From: Odiellus spinosus
Lineage: Eukaryota > Arthropoda > Arachnida > Opiliones > Phalangiidae
DNA: 64,000 nt
Reading direction: 5' to 3'
NCBI GenBank assembly: GCA_963920705.1
Contig: OY987226.1
Coordinates: 27,846,706 to 27,910,705, forward strand
Shown here: one piece after another, positions 1 through 13,812 of the stretch
How positions within the stretch are numbered: the stretch's first letter is position 1
Layout: every line of letters starts with the position of its first letter
Notes under the pieces: model-generated
What the model saw: the letters and a program-made list of their open reading frames with translations, nothing else
Database searches by the model: none
Told to the model about the DNA's origin: nothing
Made by a program: the position numbers and the translations under genes

Positions 1-3000
1 CCACAAATTTTCCAAGTATAAATCCACAAATATCCCAAGTATTTATCCACAAATTTCCCAAGCATAGATCCACAAATTTGCCAAGTATAGAACCACTAAT
101 ATCCCAAGTATTTATTCACAAATTTACCAAGTATAGATACACAAATTTCACAATATCAACAAATTTCCAAAGTATAGATCCACAAATTTCCCAAGTATAG
201 ATCTACAAATGTTTCAAGTTTAGATCCACAAATTTTCCAAGTTTAGATCCACAAATTTCCAAAGTATAGATCCACAAATTTCCCAAGTATAGATCCACAA
301 ATTTCCCAAGTATAGATCCACAAATTTCCCAAGTATAGATCCACAAATTTGAGAAGTATTTATCCACAAATTTCCCAAGTATAGATCCACAAATTTCCCA
401 AGTATTTATCCACAAATTTCCCAAGTATTTATCCACAAATTTCCCAAGTATAAATCCACAAATTTCCCAAATATAGATCCACATATTTCCCAAGTATAAA
501 TCCACAAATTTTCCAAGTATAAATCCACAAATATCCCAAGTATTTATCCACAAATTTCCCAAGCATAGATCCAAAAATTTGCCAAGTATATATCCACTAA
601 TATCCCAAGTATTTATCCACAAATTTCCCAAGTATAGATCCAAAAATTTTTCAAGTATAGATCCGCAAATTTCCCAAGTATAGATCCACAAATTTTCCAA
701 GTATAAATCCACAAATTTCCCAAGTATAAATCCACAAATTTCCCAAGTATATATCCACAAATTTCCCAAGTATATATCAACAAATTTCCCAAGTATAGTT
801 ACTCAAACTACCCAAGTAAAGATCAACAAATTTCCCAAGTATAAATCCACAAATTTCCCAATAATAGATACACAAATTTCTCATGTATAGATGCACAAAT
901 TTCTCATGTATAGATCCATAAATTTTCCAGGTATATATTAACAAATGTCCAAAGTATAAATCTACAAATTTCCCAAGTATAGATTCATAAATTTCCCAAG
1001 CATATATTAACAAATTTCCCAAGTATAGGTCCACAAATTTCCCAAGTATAAATCCACAAATTTGCCAAGTATAGAACCACTAATATCCCAAGTATTTATC
1101 CACAAATTTCCCAAGCATAGATCCACAAATTTGCCAAGTATAGAACCACTAATATCCCAAGTATTTATTCACAAATTTACCAAGTATAGATCCACAAATT
1201 TCACAATATCAACAAATTTCCAAAGTATAGATCCACAAATTTCCCAAGTATAGATCTACAAATGTTTCAAGTTTAGATCCACAAATTTTCCAAGTTTAGA
1301 TCCACAAATTTCCAAAGTATAGATCCACAAATTTCCCAAGTATAGATCCACAAATTTCCCAAGTATAGATCCACAAATTTGAGAAGTATTTATCCACAAA
1401 TTTTTCAAGTATAGATCCACAAATTTCCCAAGTATAGATCCACAAATTTCCCAAGTATAGATCCACCAATTTCCCAAGTATAGATCCACAAATTTCCCAA
1501 GTATTTATCCACAAATTTCCCAAGTATAAATCCACAAATTTCCCAAATATATATCCACATGTTTCCCAAGTATAAATCCACAAATTTCCCAAGTATAGAT
1601 CCACAAATATCCCAAGTATTTATCCACAAATTTCCCAAGCATAGATCCACAAATTTCCCAAGCATAGATCCACAAATTTGCCAAGTATAGATCCACTAAT
1701 ATCCCAAGTATAAATCCACAAATTTCCCAAATATAGATCCACATGTTTCCCAAGTATAAATCCACAAATTTTCCAAGTATAAATCCACAAATATCCCAAG
1801 TATTGATTCACAAATTTCCCAAGTATAGATCCACAAATATCCCAATATTTATCCACAAATTTCCCAAGCATAGATCCACAAATTTGCCAAGTATAGATCC
1901 ACTAATATCCCAAGTATTTATCCACAAATTTCCCAAGTATAGATCTAAAAATTTTTCAAGTATAGATCCGCAAATTTCCCAAGTATAGATCCATAAATTT
2001 CCCAAGTATATATCAACAAATTTCCCAAGTATAGTTTCTCAAACTTCCCAAGTAAAGATCAACAAATTTCCGAAGTATAAATCCCCAAATTTCCCAAAAA
2101 TAGATACACAAATTTCTCAAGTATAGATGCATAAATTTCCCAGGTAAATATTAACAAATGTCCAAAGTATAAATATACAAATTTCCCAAGTATAGATTCA
2201 TAAATTTCCCAAGCATATATTAACAAATTTCCCAAGTATAGGTCCACAAATTTCCCAAGTGTAGATCCACAGATTTCCCAAGTATAGATCCACAAATTTC
2301 CCAAGTATAGATCCACAAATTTCCCCAGTAAAGATCCACAAATTTCCCCAGTAAAGATCCACAAATTTCACAAGTAAAGATCAACAAATTTCCCAAGTAT
2401 AGATCCACAAATTTCCCAAGTATAGATCCACAAATTTCACAAGATCAACAAATTTCCCAAGTATAGATCCACAAATTTCCCAAGTATAGATCCACAAATC
2501 TCCCAAGTATTTATCCACAAATTTCCCAAGTATAGATCTACAAATGTTTCAAGTTTAGATCCACAAATTTTCCAAGTTTAGATCCACAAATTTCCAAAGT
2601 ATAGATCCACAAATTTCCCAAGTATAGATCCACAAATTTCCCAAGTATAGATCCACAAATTTGAGAAGTATTTATCCACAAATTTCCCAAGTATAGATCT
2701 ACAAATTTTTCAAGTATAGATCCACAAATTTCCCAAGTATAGATTCACAAATTTCCCAAGTATAGATCCACAAATTTCCCAAGTATAGATCCACAAATTT
2801 CCCAAGTATAGATCCACAAATTTCCCAAGTATAGATCCACAAATTTCCCAAGTATTTATCCACAAATTTCCCAAGTATAAATCCACAAATTTCCCAAATA
2901 TAGATCCACATATTTCCCAAGTATAAATCCACAAATTTTCCAAGTATAAATCCACAAATATCCCAAGTATTTATCCACAAATTTCCCAAGCATAGATCCA

Positions 3001-6000
3001 AAAATTTGCCAAGTATATATCCACTAATATCCCAAGTATTTATCCACAAATTTCCCAAGTATAGATCTAAAAATTTTTCAAGTATAGATCCGCAAATTTC
3101 CCAAGTATAGATCCACAAATTTCCCAAGTATAAATCCACAAATTTCCCAAGTATAGATCCACAAATTTCCCAAGTATATATCAACAAATTTCCCAAGTAT
3201 AGTTTCTCAAACTACCCAAGTAAAGATCAACAAATTTCCCAAGTATAAATCCACAAATTTCCCAAAAATAGATACACAAATTTCTCATGTATAGATCCAT
3301 AAATTTTCCAGGTATATATTAACAAATGTCCAAAGTATAAATCTACAAATTTCCCAAGTATAGATTCATAAATTTCCCAAGCATATATTAACAAATTTCC
3401 CAAGTATAGGTCCACAATTTTCCCAAGTATAAATCCACAAATTTTCCAAGTATAAATCCACAAATATCCCAAGTATTTATCCACAAATTTCCCAAGCATA
3501 GATCCACAAATTTCCCAAGCATAGATCCACAAATTTGCCAAGTATAGAACCACTAATATCCCAAGTATTTATTCACAAATTTACCAAGTATAGATCCACA
3601 AATTTCACAATATCAACAAATTTCCCAAATATAGATCCACAAATTTCCCAAGTATAGATCTACAAATGTTTCAAGTTTAGATCCACAAATTTTCCAAGTT
3701 TAGATCCACAAATTTCCAAAGTATAGATCCACAAATTTCCCAAGTATAGCTCCACAAATTTCCCAAGTATAGATCCACAAATTTCCCAAGTATAGCTCCA
3801 CAAATTTGAGAAGTATTTATCCACAAATTTCCCAAGTATAGATCTACAAATTTTTCAAGTATAGATCCACAAATTTCCCAAGTATAGATCCACCAATTTC
3901 CCAAGTATAGATCCACAAATTTCCCAAGTATTTATCCACAAATTTCCCAAGTATAAATCCACAAATTTCCCAAATATAGATCCACATGTTTCCCAAGTAT
4001 AAATCCGCAAATTTTCCAAGTATAAATCCACAAATATCCCAAGTATTGATTCACAAATTTCCCAAGTATAGATCAACAAATATACCAAGTATTTATCCAC
4101 AAATTTCCCAAGCATAGATCCACAAATTTCTCAAGTATAGATCCACAAATTTCCAAAGTATAGATCCACAAATTTCCCAAGTATAGATCCACAAATATCC
4201 CAAGTATTTATCCACAAATTTCCCAAATATAGATCCATAAATTTTCCAAATATAAATCCACAAATTTCTCAAGTATAGATCCACAAATATCAGAAGTTTA
4301 AATCCACAAATTTTCCAAAAATAGATCCACAAATTTCCCAAGTAAAGATCAACAAATTTCCCAAGTATAAATCCACAAATTTCCCAAAAATAGATTCACA
4401 AATTTCTCAAGTATAGATCCACAAATTTCCAAGTATATATTAACAAATGTCCCAAGTATAGATCTACAAATTTCCCAAGTATAGATCCATAAATTTCCCA
4501 AGCATATACTAACAAATTTCCCATGTATAGGTCCAAAAATTTCTCAAGTATAGATCCACAAATTTCCCAAGTATAGATCCACAAATTTCCCAAATATAGA
4601 TCCACATGTTTCCCAAGTATAAATCCACAAATTTTCCAAGTATAAATCCACAAATATCCCAAGTATTGATTCACAAAATTTCCCAAGTATAGATCCACTA
4701 ATATCCCAAGTATTTATCCACAAATTTCCCAAGTATAGATCTAAAACTTTTTCAAGTATGGATCCGCAAATTTCCCAAGTATAGATCCACAAATTTCCCA
4801 AATATAAATCCACAAATTTCCCAAGTATATATCAACAAATTTCCCAAGTATAGTTTCTCAAACTTCCCAAGTATTTATCCACAAATTTCCCAAGTATAGA
4901 TCTACAAATGTTTCAAGTTTAGATCCACAAATTTTCCAAGTTTAGATCCACAAATTTCCAAAGTATAGATCCACAAATTTCCCAAGTATAGATCCACAAA
5001 TTTCCCAAGTATAGATCCACAAATTTGAGAAGTATTTATCCCCAAATTTCCCAAGTATAGATCTACAAATTTTTCAAGTATAGATCCACAAATTTCCCAA
5101 GTATTTATCCACAAATTTCCCAAGTATAAATCCACAAATTTCCCAAATATAGATCCACATGTTTCCCAAGTATAAATCCACAAATTTTCCAAGTATAAAT
5201 CCACAAATATCCCAAGTATTGATTCACAAATTTCCCAAGTATAGATCCACAAATATCCCAAGTATAAATCCACAAATTTCCCAAATATAGATCCACATAT
5301 TTCCCAAGTATAAATCCACAAATTTCCCAAGTATAGATCCACAAATTACCCAAGAATTTATCCACAAATTTCCCAAGTATAGATCTACAAATGTTTCAAG
5401 TTTAGATCCACAAATTTTCCAAGTTTAGATCCACAAATTTCCAAAGTATAGATCCACAGATTTCCCAAGTATATATCCACAAATTTCCCAAGTATAGATC
5501 CACAAATTTCCCAAGTATTTATCCACAAATTTCCCAATTATAAATCCACAAATTTCCCAAATATAGATCCAAATATTTCCCAAGTATAAATCCACAAATC
5601 TTCCATGTATAAATCCACAAATATCCCAAGTATTGATTCACAAATTTCCCAAGTATAGATCCACAAATATCCCAAGTATTTATCCACAAATTTCCCAAGC
5701 ATAGATCCACAAATTTGCCAAGTATAGAACCACTAATATCCCAAGTATTTATCCACAAATTTCCCAAGAATAGATCTAAAAATTTTTCAAGTATAGATCC
5801 GCAAATTTCCCAAGAATAGATCCGCAAATTTCCCAAGTATAGATCCACAAATTTCCCAAGTATAAATCCACAAATTTCCCAAGTATAGATCAACAAATTT
5901 CCCAAGTATATATCAACAAATTTCCCAAGTATAGTTTCTCAAACTTCCCAAGTAAAGATCAACAAATTTCCCAAGTATAAATCCACAAATTTCACAAAAA

Positions 6001-7300
6001 TAGATACACAAATTTCTCAAGTATAGATCCATAAATTTCCCAGGTATATATTAACAAATGTCCAAAGTATAAACCTACAAATTTCCCAAGTATAGATTCA
6101 TAAATTTCCCAAGTATATATTAACAAATTTCCCAAATATAGGTCCACAAATTTCCCAAGCCTAGATCCACAAATTTCCCAAGTATAGATCCACAAATTTC
6201 CCAAGTATAGATCCACAAATTTCCCAAGTATAGATCCACAAATTTCACAAAGATCAACAAATTTCCCAAGTATAGATCCACAAATTTCCCAAGTATAGAT
6301 CCACAAATTTCCCAAGTATAGATCCACAAATTTCCCAAGTATATATCCACAAATTTCACAAGATCAACAAATTTCCCAAGTATAGATCCACAAATTTCAC
6401 AAGATCAACAAATTTCACAAGTATAGATCCACAAATTTCCCAGGTATAGATCCACAAATTTCCCAAGTATAGATCCACAAATTTCCCAAGTATTTATCCA
6501 CAAATTTCCCAAGTATAGATCTACAAATGTTTCAAGTTTAGATCCACAAATTTCCCAAATATAAATCCACAAATTTCCCAAGTATATATCCACAAATTTC
6601 CCAAGTATATCTCCACAAATTTCCCAAGTATAGATCCATAAATTTTCCAGGTATATATTATCAAATGTCCAAAGTATAAATCTACAAATTTCCCAAGTAT
6701 AGATTCATAAATTTCCCAAGCATATATTAACAAATTTCCCAAGTATAGGTCCACAAATTTCCCAAGTATAGATCCACAAATTTCCCAAGTATTTATCCAC
6801 AAATTTCCCAAGTATAAATCCACAATTTTCCCAAATATAGATCCACATATTTCCCAAGTATAAATCCACAAATTTTCCAAGTATAAATCCACAAATATCC
6901 CAAGTATTGATTCACAAATTTCCCAAGTATAGATCCACAAATATCCCAAGTATTTATCCACAAATTTCCCAAGCATAGATCCACAAATTTGCCAAGTATA
7001 GAACCACTAATATCCCAAGAATTTATCCACAAATTTCCCAAGAATAGATCTAAAAATTTTTCAAGTATAGATCCGCAAATTTCCCAAGTATAGATCCACA
7101 AATTTCCAAAGTGTAAATCCACAAATTTCCCAAGTATAGATCCACAAATTTCCCAAGTATATATCAACAAATTTCCCAACTATAGTTTCTCAAACTTCCC
7201 AAGTAAAGATCAACAAATTTCCCAAGTATAAATCCATAAATTTTCCAAGTATAAATCCACAAATATCCCAAGTATTGATTCACAAATTTCCCAAGTATAG
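1..7300 (+). repeat. Stratum A: divergent higher-order repeat of about 1.05-1.28 kb
   Basis: Two private variants mark the HOR. The TTTCTCAAAC-type monomer starts at 798 (as GTTACTC), 2034, 3202, 4853, 5934 and 7185. The ATGTTTCAAG-type monomer lies at 211, 1264, 2546, 3669, 4910, 5393 and 6529. Most spacings fall between 1053 and 1282 bp (about 46-56 monomers); the exceptions (1651, 1081, 483) indicate later deletions and insertions. Other variants enriched here are AAGTATTTATCC, ACTAATATCCC, TTTGCCAAG, TTTGAGAAG and ATAAATCC. Copies differ from one another much more than in 21.6-50 kb, so this looks like an older, less homogenised part of the array. A 69-bp (three-monomer) local duplication is visible around 1074-1143, where the GAACCAC variant recurs. 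Confidence 0.85.
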
Positions 7301-8500
7301 ATCCACAAATATCCCAAGTATTTATCCACAAATTTCCCAATCATAGATCCACAAATTTGCCAAGTATAGAACCACTAATATCCCAAGTATTTATTCACAA
7401 ATTTCCCAAGTATAGATCTAAAAATTTCCCTAGTATAGATCCACAAATTTCACAATATCAACAAATTTCCCAAGCATAGATCCACAAATTTGAGAAGTAT
7501 TTCTCAAGTATAGATCCATAAGTTTCCCAGGTATATATTAACAAATGTCCAAAGTATAAATCTACAAATTTCCCAAGTATAAATCCACAAATTTCCCAAG
7601 TATAGATCCACAAATTTCCCAAGTATATATCAACAAATTTCCCAAGTATAGTTTCTCAAACTTCCCAATTAAAGATCAACAAATTTCCCAAGTATAAATC
7701 CACAAATTTCCCAAAAATAGATACACAAATTTCTCAAGTATAGATCCATAAATTTCCCAGGTAAATATTAACAAATGTCCAAAGTATAAATCTACAAATT
7801 TCCCAAGTATAGATTCATAAATTTCCCAAGCATATATTAACAAATTTCCCAAGTATAGGTTCACAAATTTCCCAAGTGTAGATCCACAGATTTCCCAAGT
7901 ATAGATCCACAAATTTCCCAAGTATAGATTCACAAATTTTCCAAGTATAGATCCACAAATTTCACAAGTAAAGATCAACAAATTTCCCAAGTATAGATAC
8001 ACAAATTTCCCAAGTATAGATCCACAAATTTCCCAAGTATAGATCCACAAATTTCCCAAGTATAGATCCACAAATTTCCCAAGTATAGATCCACAAATTT
8101 CCCAAGTATTTATACACAAATTTCCCAAGTATAGATCTACAAATGTTTCAAGTTTAGATCCACAAATTTTCCAAGTATATATACACAAATTTCCCAAACA
8201 TAGATCCACAAATTTCCCAAGTATAGACCCACAAATTTCCCAAGTAGATCCACAAATTTCCCAAGTATAGACCGAAAAATGTCCAGGGTATAGATCCACA
8301 AATTTCCCAAGTATAGATCCACCAATTTCACAAGTATAGATTAACAAATTTCCCACGTATAGATCGACAAATTTCCCAAGCATAGACCTACAAATTTCAA
8401 AAGTATAGATCCACCAATTTCTCAAGTATAGATCCACAAATTTCCCAAGCATTGATCCACAAATTTCCCAAGTATAGATACACAAATTTCCCAAGCATTG
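7301..8500 (+). repeat. 1.2-kb tandem duplication, copy 1
   Basis: This segment matches 8501-9681 at an offset of 1,200 bp over most of its length: the blocks at 7321-7380 and 8521-8580, and at 7681-7740 and 8881-8940, are the same base for base. It carries stratum A markers (TTTCTCAAAC at 7651, ATGTTTCAAG at 8145) and then passes into B-type variants (ATCGACAAA, CCACCAATTTC) in its last 250 bases, so the duplicated unit spans the A/B transition. The right junction near 8500 is seen as the change from AAGCATTGATCC to the ATATCCC variant. Confidence 0.88.
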
Positions 8501-9681
8501 ATCCACAAATATCCCAAGTATTTATCCACAAATTTCCCAATCATAGATCCACAAATTTGCCAAGTATAGAACCACTAATATCCCAAGTATTTATTCACAA
8601 ATTTCCCAAGTATAGATCTAAAAATTTCCCTAGTATAGATCCACAAATTTCACAATATCAACAAATTTCCCAAGCATAGATCCACAAATTTCCCAAGTAT
8701 AGATCCACAAATTTGAGAAGTATTTCTCAAGTATAGATCCATAAGTTTCCCAGGTATATATTAACAAATGTCCAAAGTATAAATCTACAAATTTCCCAAG
8801 TATAAATCCACAAATTTCCCAAGTATAGATCCACAAATTTCCCAAGTATAGTTTCTCAAACTTCCCAATTAAAGATCAACAAATTTCCCAAGTATAAATC
8901 CACAAATTTCCCAAAAATAGATACACAAATTTCTCAAGTATAGATCCATAAATTTCCCAGGTAAATATTAACAAATGTCCAAAGTATAAATCTACAAATT
9001 TCCCAAGTATAGATTCATAAATTTCCCAAGCATATATTAACAAATTTCCCAAGTATAGGTTCACAAATTTCCCAAGTGTAGATCCACAGATTTCCCAAGT
9101 ATAGATCCACAAATTTCCCAAGTATAGATTCACAAATTTTCCAAGTATAGATCCACAAATTTCACAAGTAAAGATCAACAAATTTCCCAAGTATAGATAC
9201 ACAAATTTCCCAAGTATAGATCCACAAATTTCCCAAGTATAGATCCACAAATTTCCCAAGTATAGATCCACAAATTTCCCAAGTATAGATCCACAAATTT
9301 CCCAAGTATTTATACACAAATTTCCCAAGTATAGATCTACAAATGTTTCAAGTTTAGATCCACAAATTTTCCAAGTATATATACACAAATTTCCCAAACA
9401 TAGATCCACAAATTTCCCAAGTATAGACCCACAAATTTCCCAAGTATAGACCGAAAAATGTCCAGGGTATAGATCCACAAATTTCCCAAGTATAGATCCA
9501 CCAATTTCACAAGTATAGATTAACAAATTTCCCACGTATAGATCGACAAATTTCCCAAGCATAGACCTACAAATTTCAAAAGTATAGATCCACCAATTTC
9601 TCAAGTATAGATCCACAAATTTCCCAAGCATTGATCCACAAATTTCCCAAGTATAGATACACAAATTTCCCAAGCATTGAT
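8501..9681 (+). repeat. 1.2-kb tandem duplication, copy 2
   Basis: Second copy of 7301-8500. It differs by one extra monomer near 8690-8710 (offset 1,223 just upstream of the ATAAGTTTCC variant, 1,200 elsewhere) and by loss of one 21-bp AGTAGATCC monomer near 9441 (present at 8244-8264 in copy 1), after which the offset becomes 1,179. The length changes are thus whole-monomer events. It holds the last ATGTTTCAAG marker of the window (9345). Past about 9681 the sequence leaves this unit and continues as block K. Confidence 0.87.
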
Positions 9682-10310
9682 CGATAAATTTCACAAGTAT
9701 ATATCGACAAATTTCCGAATTATAGATCCGTAAATTTCCCAAGTATAGATCCACAAATTTCCGAATTTTAGATCCACAAATTTCCCAAGTATAGATCCAA
9801 AAATTTCCCAAGTATAGATCCACAAATTTGCCAAGCATAGATCCACAAATTTCCCGAGTATAGATCCGCAAGTTTCCCAAGTATAGATCCACAAATTTAC
9901 CGAGTATAGATACACAAATTTCCCAAGCATTGATTCACAAATTTCCCAAGTATAGATCCGCAAATTTCCGAAGTATAGATCCGCAAAATTCCCAAGTATA
10001 GATCCACAAATTTCCCAAGTATAGATTCAAAAATTTCCCAAGTATAGATCCAAAAATTTCCCAAGTATAGATCCAAAAATTTCCCAAGTATAGATCCAAA
10101 AATTTCCCAAGTATAGATCCAAAAATTTACCAAGTATAGATCCAAAAATTTCCCAAGTATAGATCCACAAATTTTCCAAGTATATATACATAAATTTCCC
10201 AAATATAGATCCACAAATTTTCCAAGTATAGATCCACAAATTTCCCAAGCATAGATCCACAAATTTCCCAAGTATAGATCCACAAATTTCCCAAGTATAG
10301 ATCCACAAAT
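9670..10310 (+). repeat. Block K, copy 1 (recurs 43.9 kb downstream)
   Basis: This stretch matches 53536-54150 in the same orientation at a constant offset of 43,866 bp for its first 350 bases, including rare variants in the same order: TGATCGATAAATT (9678), CCGAATTTTAG, TTTGCCAAGCATAG, CGCAAGTTTCCC, TTTACCGAGTATAG and GATTCACAAATT. It then has a run of about six monomers with CCAAAAATTT (10021-10160), where copy 2 has four, followed by a shared TATATATACA-type monomer. The order of rare variants is far more specific than general monomer similarity, so this is a copy of a particular segment. Confidence 0.85.
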
Positions 10311-13100
10311 TTCCCGAGTATAGATCCGCAAGTTTCCCAATTATAGATCCTCACATTTACCGAGTATAGCTACACAAATTTTCCAAGCATTGATCCACAA
10401 ATTTCCCAAGTATAGATCCGCAAAATTCCCAAGTATAGTTCCGCAAAATTCCCAAGTATAGATCCACAAATTTCCTAAGTATATATCCACCAATTTCTCA
10501 AGTACAGATCCTCAAATTTACCAAGTATTGATCGACAAATTTCACAAGTATATATCGACAAATTTCCGAATTATAGATCCACAAATTTCCCAAGTATAGA
10601 TCCGCAAATTTTCCAAGTATATATACACAAATTTCCCAAACATAGATCCACAAATTTCCCAAGTATAGACCCACAAATTTCCCAAGTAGATCCACAAATT
10701 TCCCAAGTATAGACCGAAAAATGTCCAGGGTATAGATCCACAAATTTCCCAAGTATAGATCCACCAATTTCACAAGTATAGATCAACAAATTTCCCACGT
10801 ATAGATCGACAAATTTCCCAAGCATAGACCCACAAATTTCAAAAGTATAGATCCACCAATTTCCCATGTATAGATCCGCAAATTTCTCAAGTATAGATCA
10901 ACAAATTTCCCAAGTATAGATCCACCAATTTCTCAAGTATAGATCCACCATTTTCCCAAGTATAGATCCACAAATTTCCCAAGAATAGATCGACAAATTT
11001 CCCAAGTATAGATCCACCAATTTCTCAAGTATAGATCCACAAATTTCCCAAGCATTGATCCACAAATTTCCCAAGTATAGATCCACCAATTTCCCAAGTA
11101 TAGATCCGCAAATTTCTCAAGTATAGATCGACAAATTTCCCAAGTATAGATCCAAAATTTACCGAGTATAGATACACAAATTTACGAAGATCCACAAATT
11201 AATGAAGTATAGATCCACAAATTTCCAAAGTAGAGATCCACCAATTTCTCAAGTAAAGATCCACAAACTTCCAAAGTATAGATCCACAAATTTCCGAAGT
11301 ATAGATCCACCAATTTCCCAAGTATGGATCCAAAATTTCCCTAGTATAGATCCACAAATTTCCCAAGTAGATCCACAAATTTCCCAAGTAGATCCACAAA
11401 TTTCCCAAGTATAGATCGACAAATTTCCATTGTATAGATCCACAAATTTCACAAGTATAGATCAACAAATTTCCCACGTATAGATCGACAAATTTCCGAA
11501 GTTAAGTTCCACCAATTTCCCAAGCATAGACCCACAAATTTCAAAAGTATAGATCGACAAATTTCCCAAGTATAGATCCACCAATTTCTCAAGTATAGAT
11601 CCAAAATTTCCCAAATATAGATCCACAAATTTCCCAAGTAGATCCATAAATTTCCCAAGTATAGATCCACAAATTCCCAAAGTATATATCCACAAATTTT
11701 CCGAGTATAGATCGACAAATTTCAGAAGTATAGATCGACAAATTTCCCAAGTATATATCCACAAATTTCCCAAGTATAGATCTACAAATTTCCCAAGTAT
11801 ATATACACAAATTTCCCAAGTATAGATCCACAAATTTCCCAAGTATATATCCACAAATTTTCCAAGTATAGATCCACAAATTTCCTAAGTATAGATCCAC
11901 CAATTTCTCAAGTATAGATCCACCAATTTCTCAAGTATAGATCCACAAATTCCCAAAGTATATATCCACAAATTTCCCGAGTATAGATCGACAAATTTCC
12001 AGGGTATAGATAGACAAATTTCAGAAGTATAGATCTACAAATTTCCCAAGTATAGATCCACAAATTTGCCGAGTATAGATCCACAAATTTCCCGAGTATA
12101 GATCCACAAATTTCCCAAGCATTGATCCGCAAAATTCCCAAGTATAGATCCACAAATTTTCCAAGTATAGATCCAAAAATTTCCCAAGTATAGATCCCAA
12201 AATTTCCCAAGTATAGATCCAAAAATTTCTTAAGTATAGATCCACCAATTTCACAAGTACAGATCGACAAATTTCACAAGTATATATCGACAAATTTCCG
12301 AATTATAGATCCACAAATTCCCCAAGTATATATCCACAAATTTACCGAGTATAGATACACAAATTTCCCAAGTATAGATCCGCAAATTTCCGAATTATAG
12401 ATCCGCAAATTTCTCAAGTATAGATCGACAATTTTCCCAAGTATTGATCGACAAATTTCCTAAGTATAGATACACAAATTTCCCAAGTATAGATACACAA
12501 ATTTTCCAAGTATATATACACAAATTTCCCAAATATAGATCCACAAATTTCCCAAGTATAGATCCACAAATTTCCCAAGCATAGATCCACAAATTTCCCA
12601 AGTATAGATCCACAAATTTCCGAAGTATAGATCCACAAATTTCCCAAGTATAGATCCACAAATTTCTCAAGTACAGATCCTCAAATTTCCCAAGTATAGA
12701 CCGAAAAATGTCCAGGGTATTGATCGACAAATTTCACAAGTATATATCGACAAATTTCCGAATTATAGATCCACAAATTTCCCAAGTATAGATCCGCAAA
12801 TTTTCCAAGTATATATACACAAATTTCCCAAACATAGATCCACAAATTTCCCAAGTAGATCCACAAATTTCCCAAGTATAGACCGAAAAATGTCCAGGGT
12901 ATAGATCCACAAATTTCCCAAGTATAGATCCACAAATTTCCTAAGTATAGATCCACAAATTTTCCACGTATAGATCGACAAATTTCCTAAGCATAGACCC
13001 ACAAATTTCAAAAGTATAGATCCACCAATTTCCCAAGTATAGATCCGCAAATTTCTCAAGTATAGATCGACAAATTTCCCAAGTACAGATCCACCAATTT
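10311..13100 (+). repeat. Stratum B, heterogeneous 23-bp monomers
   Basis: No single regular HOR was recognised. Enriched variants are ATCGACAAA, CCACCAATTTCTC, AAGCATAGACCC, CCAGGGTATAG, CCGAATTATAG and 21-bp monomers with AGTAGATCC (10686, 11368-11398, 11638, 12855). Segments of 10.5-10.87 kb resemble the end of the 1.2-kb duplication (8.16-8.45 kb), for example the ACCGAAAAATGTCC variant at 8271, 9451, 10713, 12699 and 12885. This recurrence shows the stratum was built by repeated copying of a few short segments. It contains module M copy 1. Confidence 0.8.
11165..11440 (+). repeat. Module M, copy 1 (short-monomer module)
   Basis: A distinctive series of monomers: TTTACGAAGATCC (lacking TATA), then AATTAATGAAG (11201), TTTCCAAAGTAGAG, CAAGTAAAG, CAAACTTCC, AGTATGGATCC, CAAAATTTCCC and several 21-bp AGTAGATCC monomers. 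The same ordered series recurs at about 14163, 15070 and 17000, and with small changes near 50080 and 51222. Deleted bases shorten several monomers, so the module breaks the 23-bp phase; whatever copied it carried those irregularities along. Confidence 0.82.
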
Positions 13101-13812
13101 CTCAAGTATAGATCCACAAATTTCCCAAGTATAGATCCACAAATTTCCCAAGTATAGATCCAAAAATTTTCCAAGTATTGATCCACCAATTTCTCAAGTA
13201 CAGATCCACAAATTTCCCAAGTATTGATCGACAAATTTCCGAATTATAGATCCGCAAATTTCCCAAGTATAGATCCACTAATTTACCGAGTATAGATACA
13301 CAAATTTCCCAAGTATAGATCCGCAAATTTCCGAAGTATAGATCCACAAATTTCCCAAGTACTGATCGACAAATTTCTCAAGTATATATCGACAAATTTC
13401 CGAAGTATAGATCCGAAAATTTTCCAAGTATATATGCACAAATTTCCCAAGTATAGATCCACAAATTTTCCAAGTATAGATACACAAATTTCCGAATTAT
13501 AGATCCACAAATTTCCGAATTATAGATCCACAAATTTCCCAAGTATAGATCCACAAATTTACCGAGTATAGATACACAAATTTCCCAAGCATTGATCCAC
13601 AAATTTCCCAAGTATAGACCCGCAAATTTCCGAAGTATAGATCCGCAAAATTCCCAAGTATAGATCCACAAATTTCCCAAGTATAGATCCACAAATTTTC
13701 CACGTATAGATCGACAAATTTCCTAAGCATAGACCCACAAATTTCCAGGCTATAGATCCACAAATTTCCCAAGTATAGATCAACAAATTTCCCACGTATA
13801 GATCGACAAATT
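13100..13812 (+). repeat. Block L, copy 1 (recurs 5.8 kb downstream)
   Basis: This block matches 18.9-19.64 kb. The offset is 5,804 bp at the TACTGATCGAC variant (13361 and 19165) and 5,827 bp from the CCGAAAATTTTCC variant onward (13413 and 19240), because copy 2 has one extra 23-bp monomer between them. Shared rare markers in order include CAAAAATTTTCC, TACTGATCGAC, TATATATGCAC, GACCCGCAAATT and CCAGGCTATAG. The match ends near 13812, where this copy continues into the 907-bp duplication. Confidence 0.82.

Noticed and set aside
1062..1253. Short + strand open frames (also 1743-1988, 8452-8679, 11202-11414, 50354-50611)
   Set aside because: The + strand consensus has a TAG in GTATAG every 69 bases in each frame; these frames exist only where short monomers or variants remove it. 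They have no non-repeat sequence and no sign of coding.
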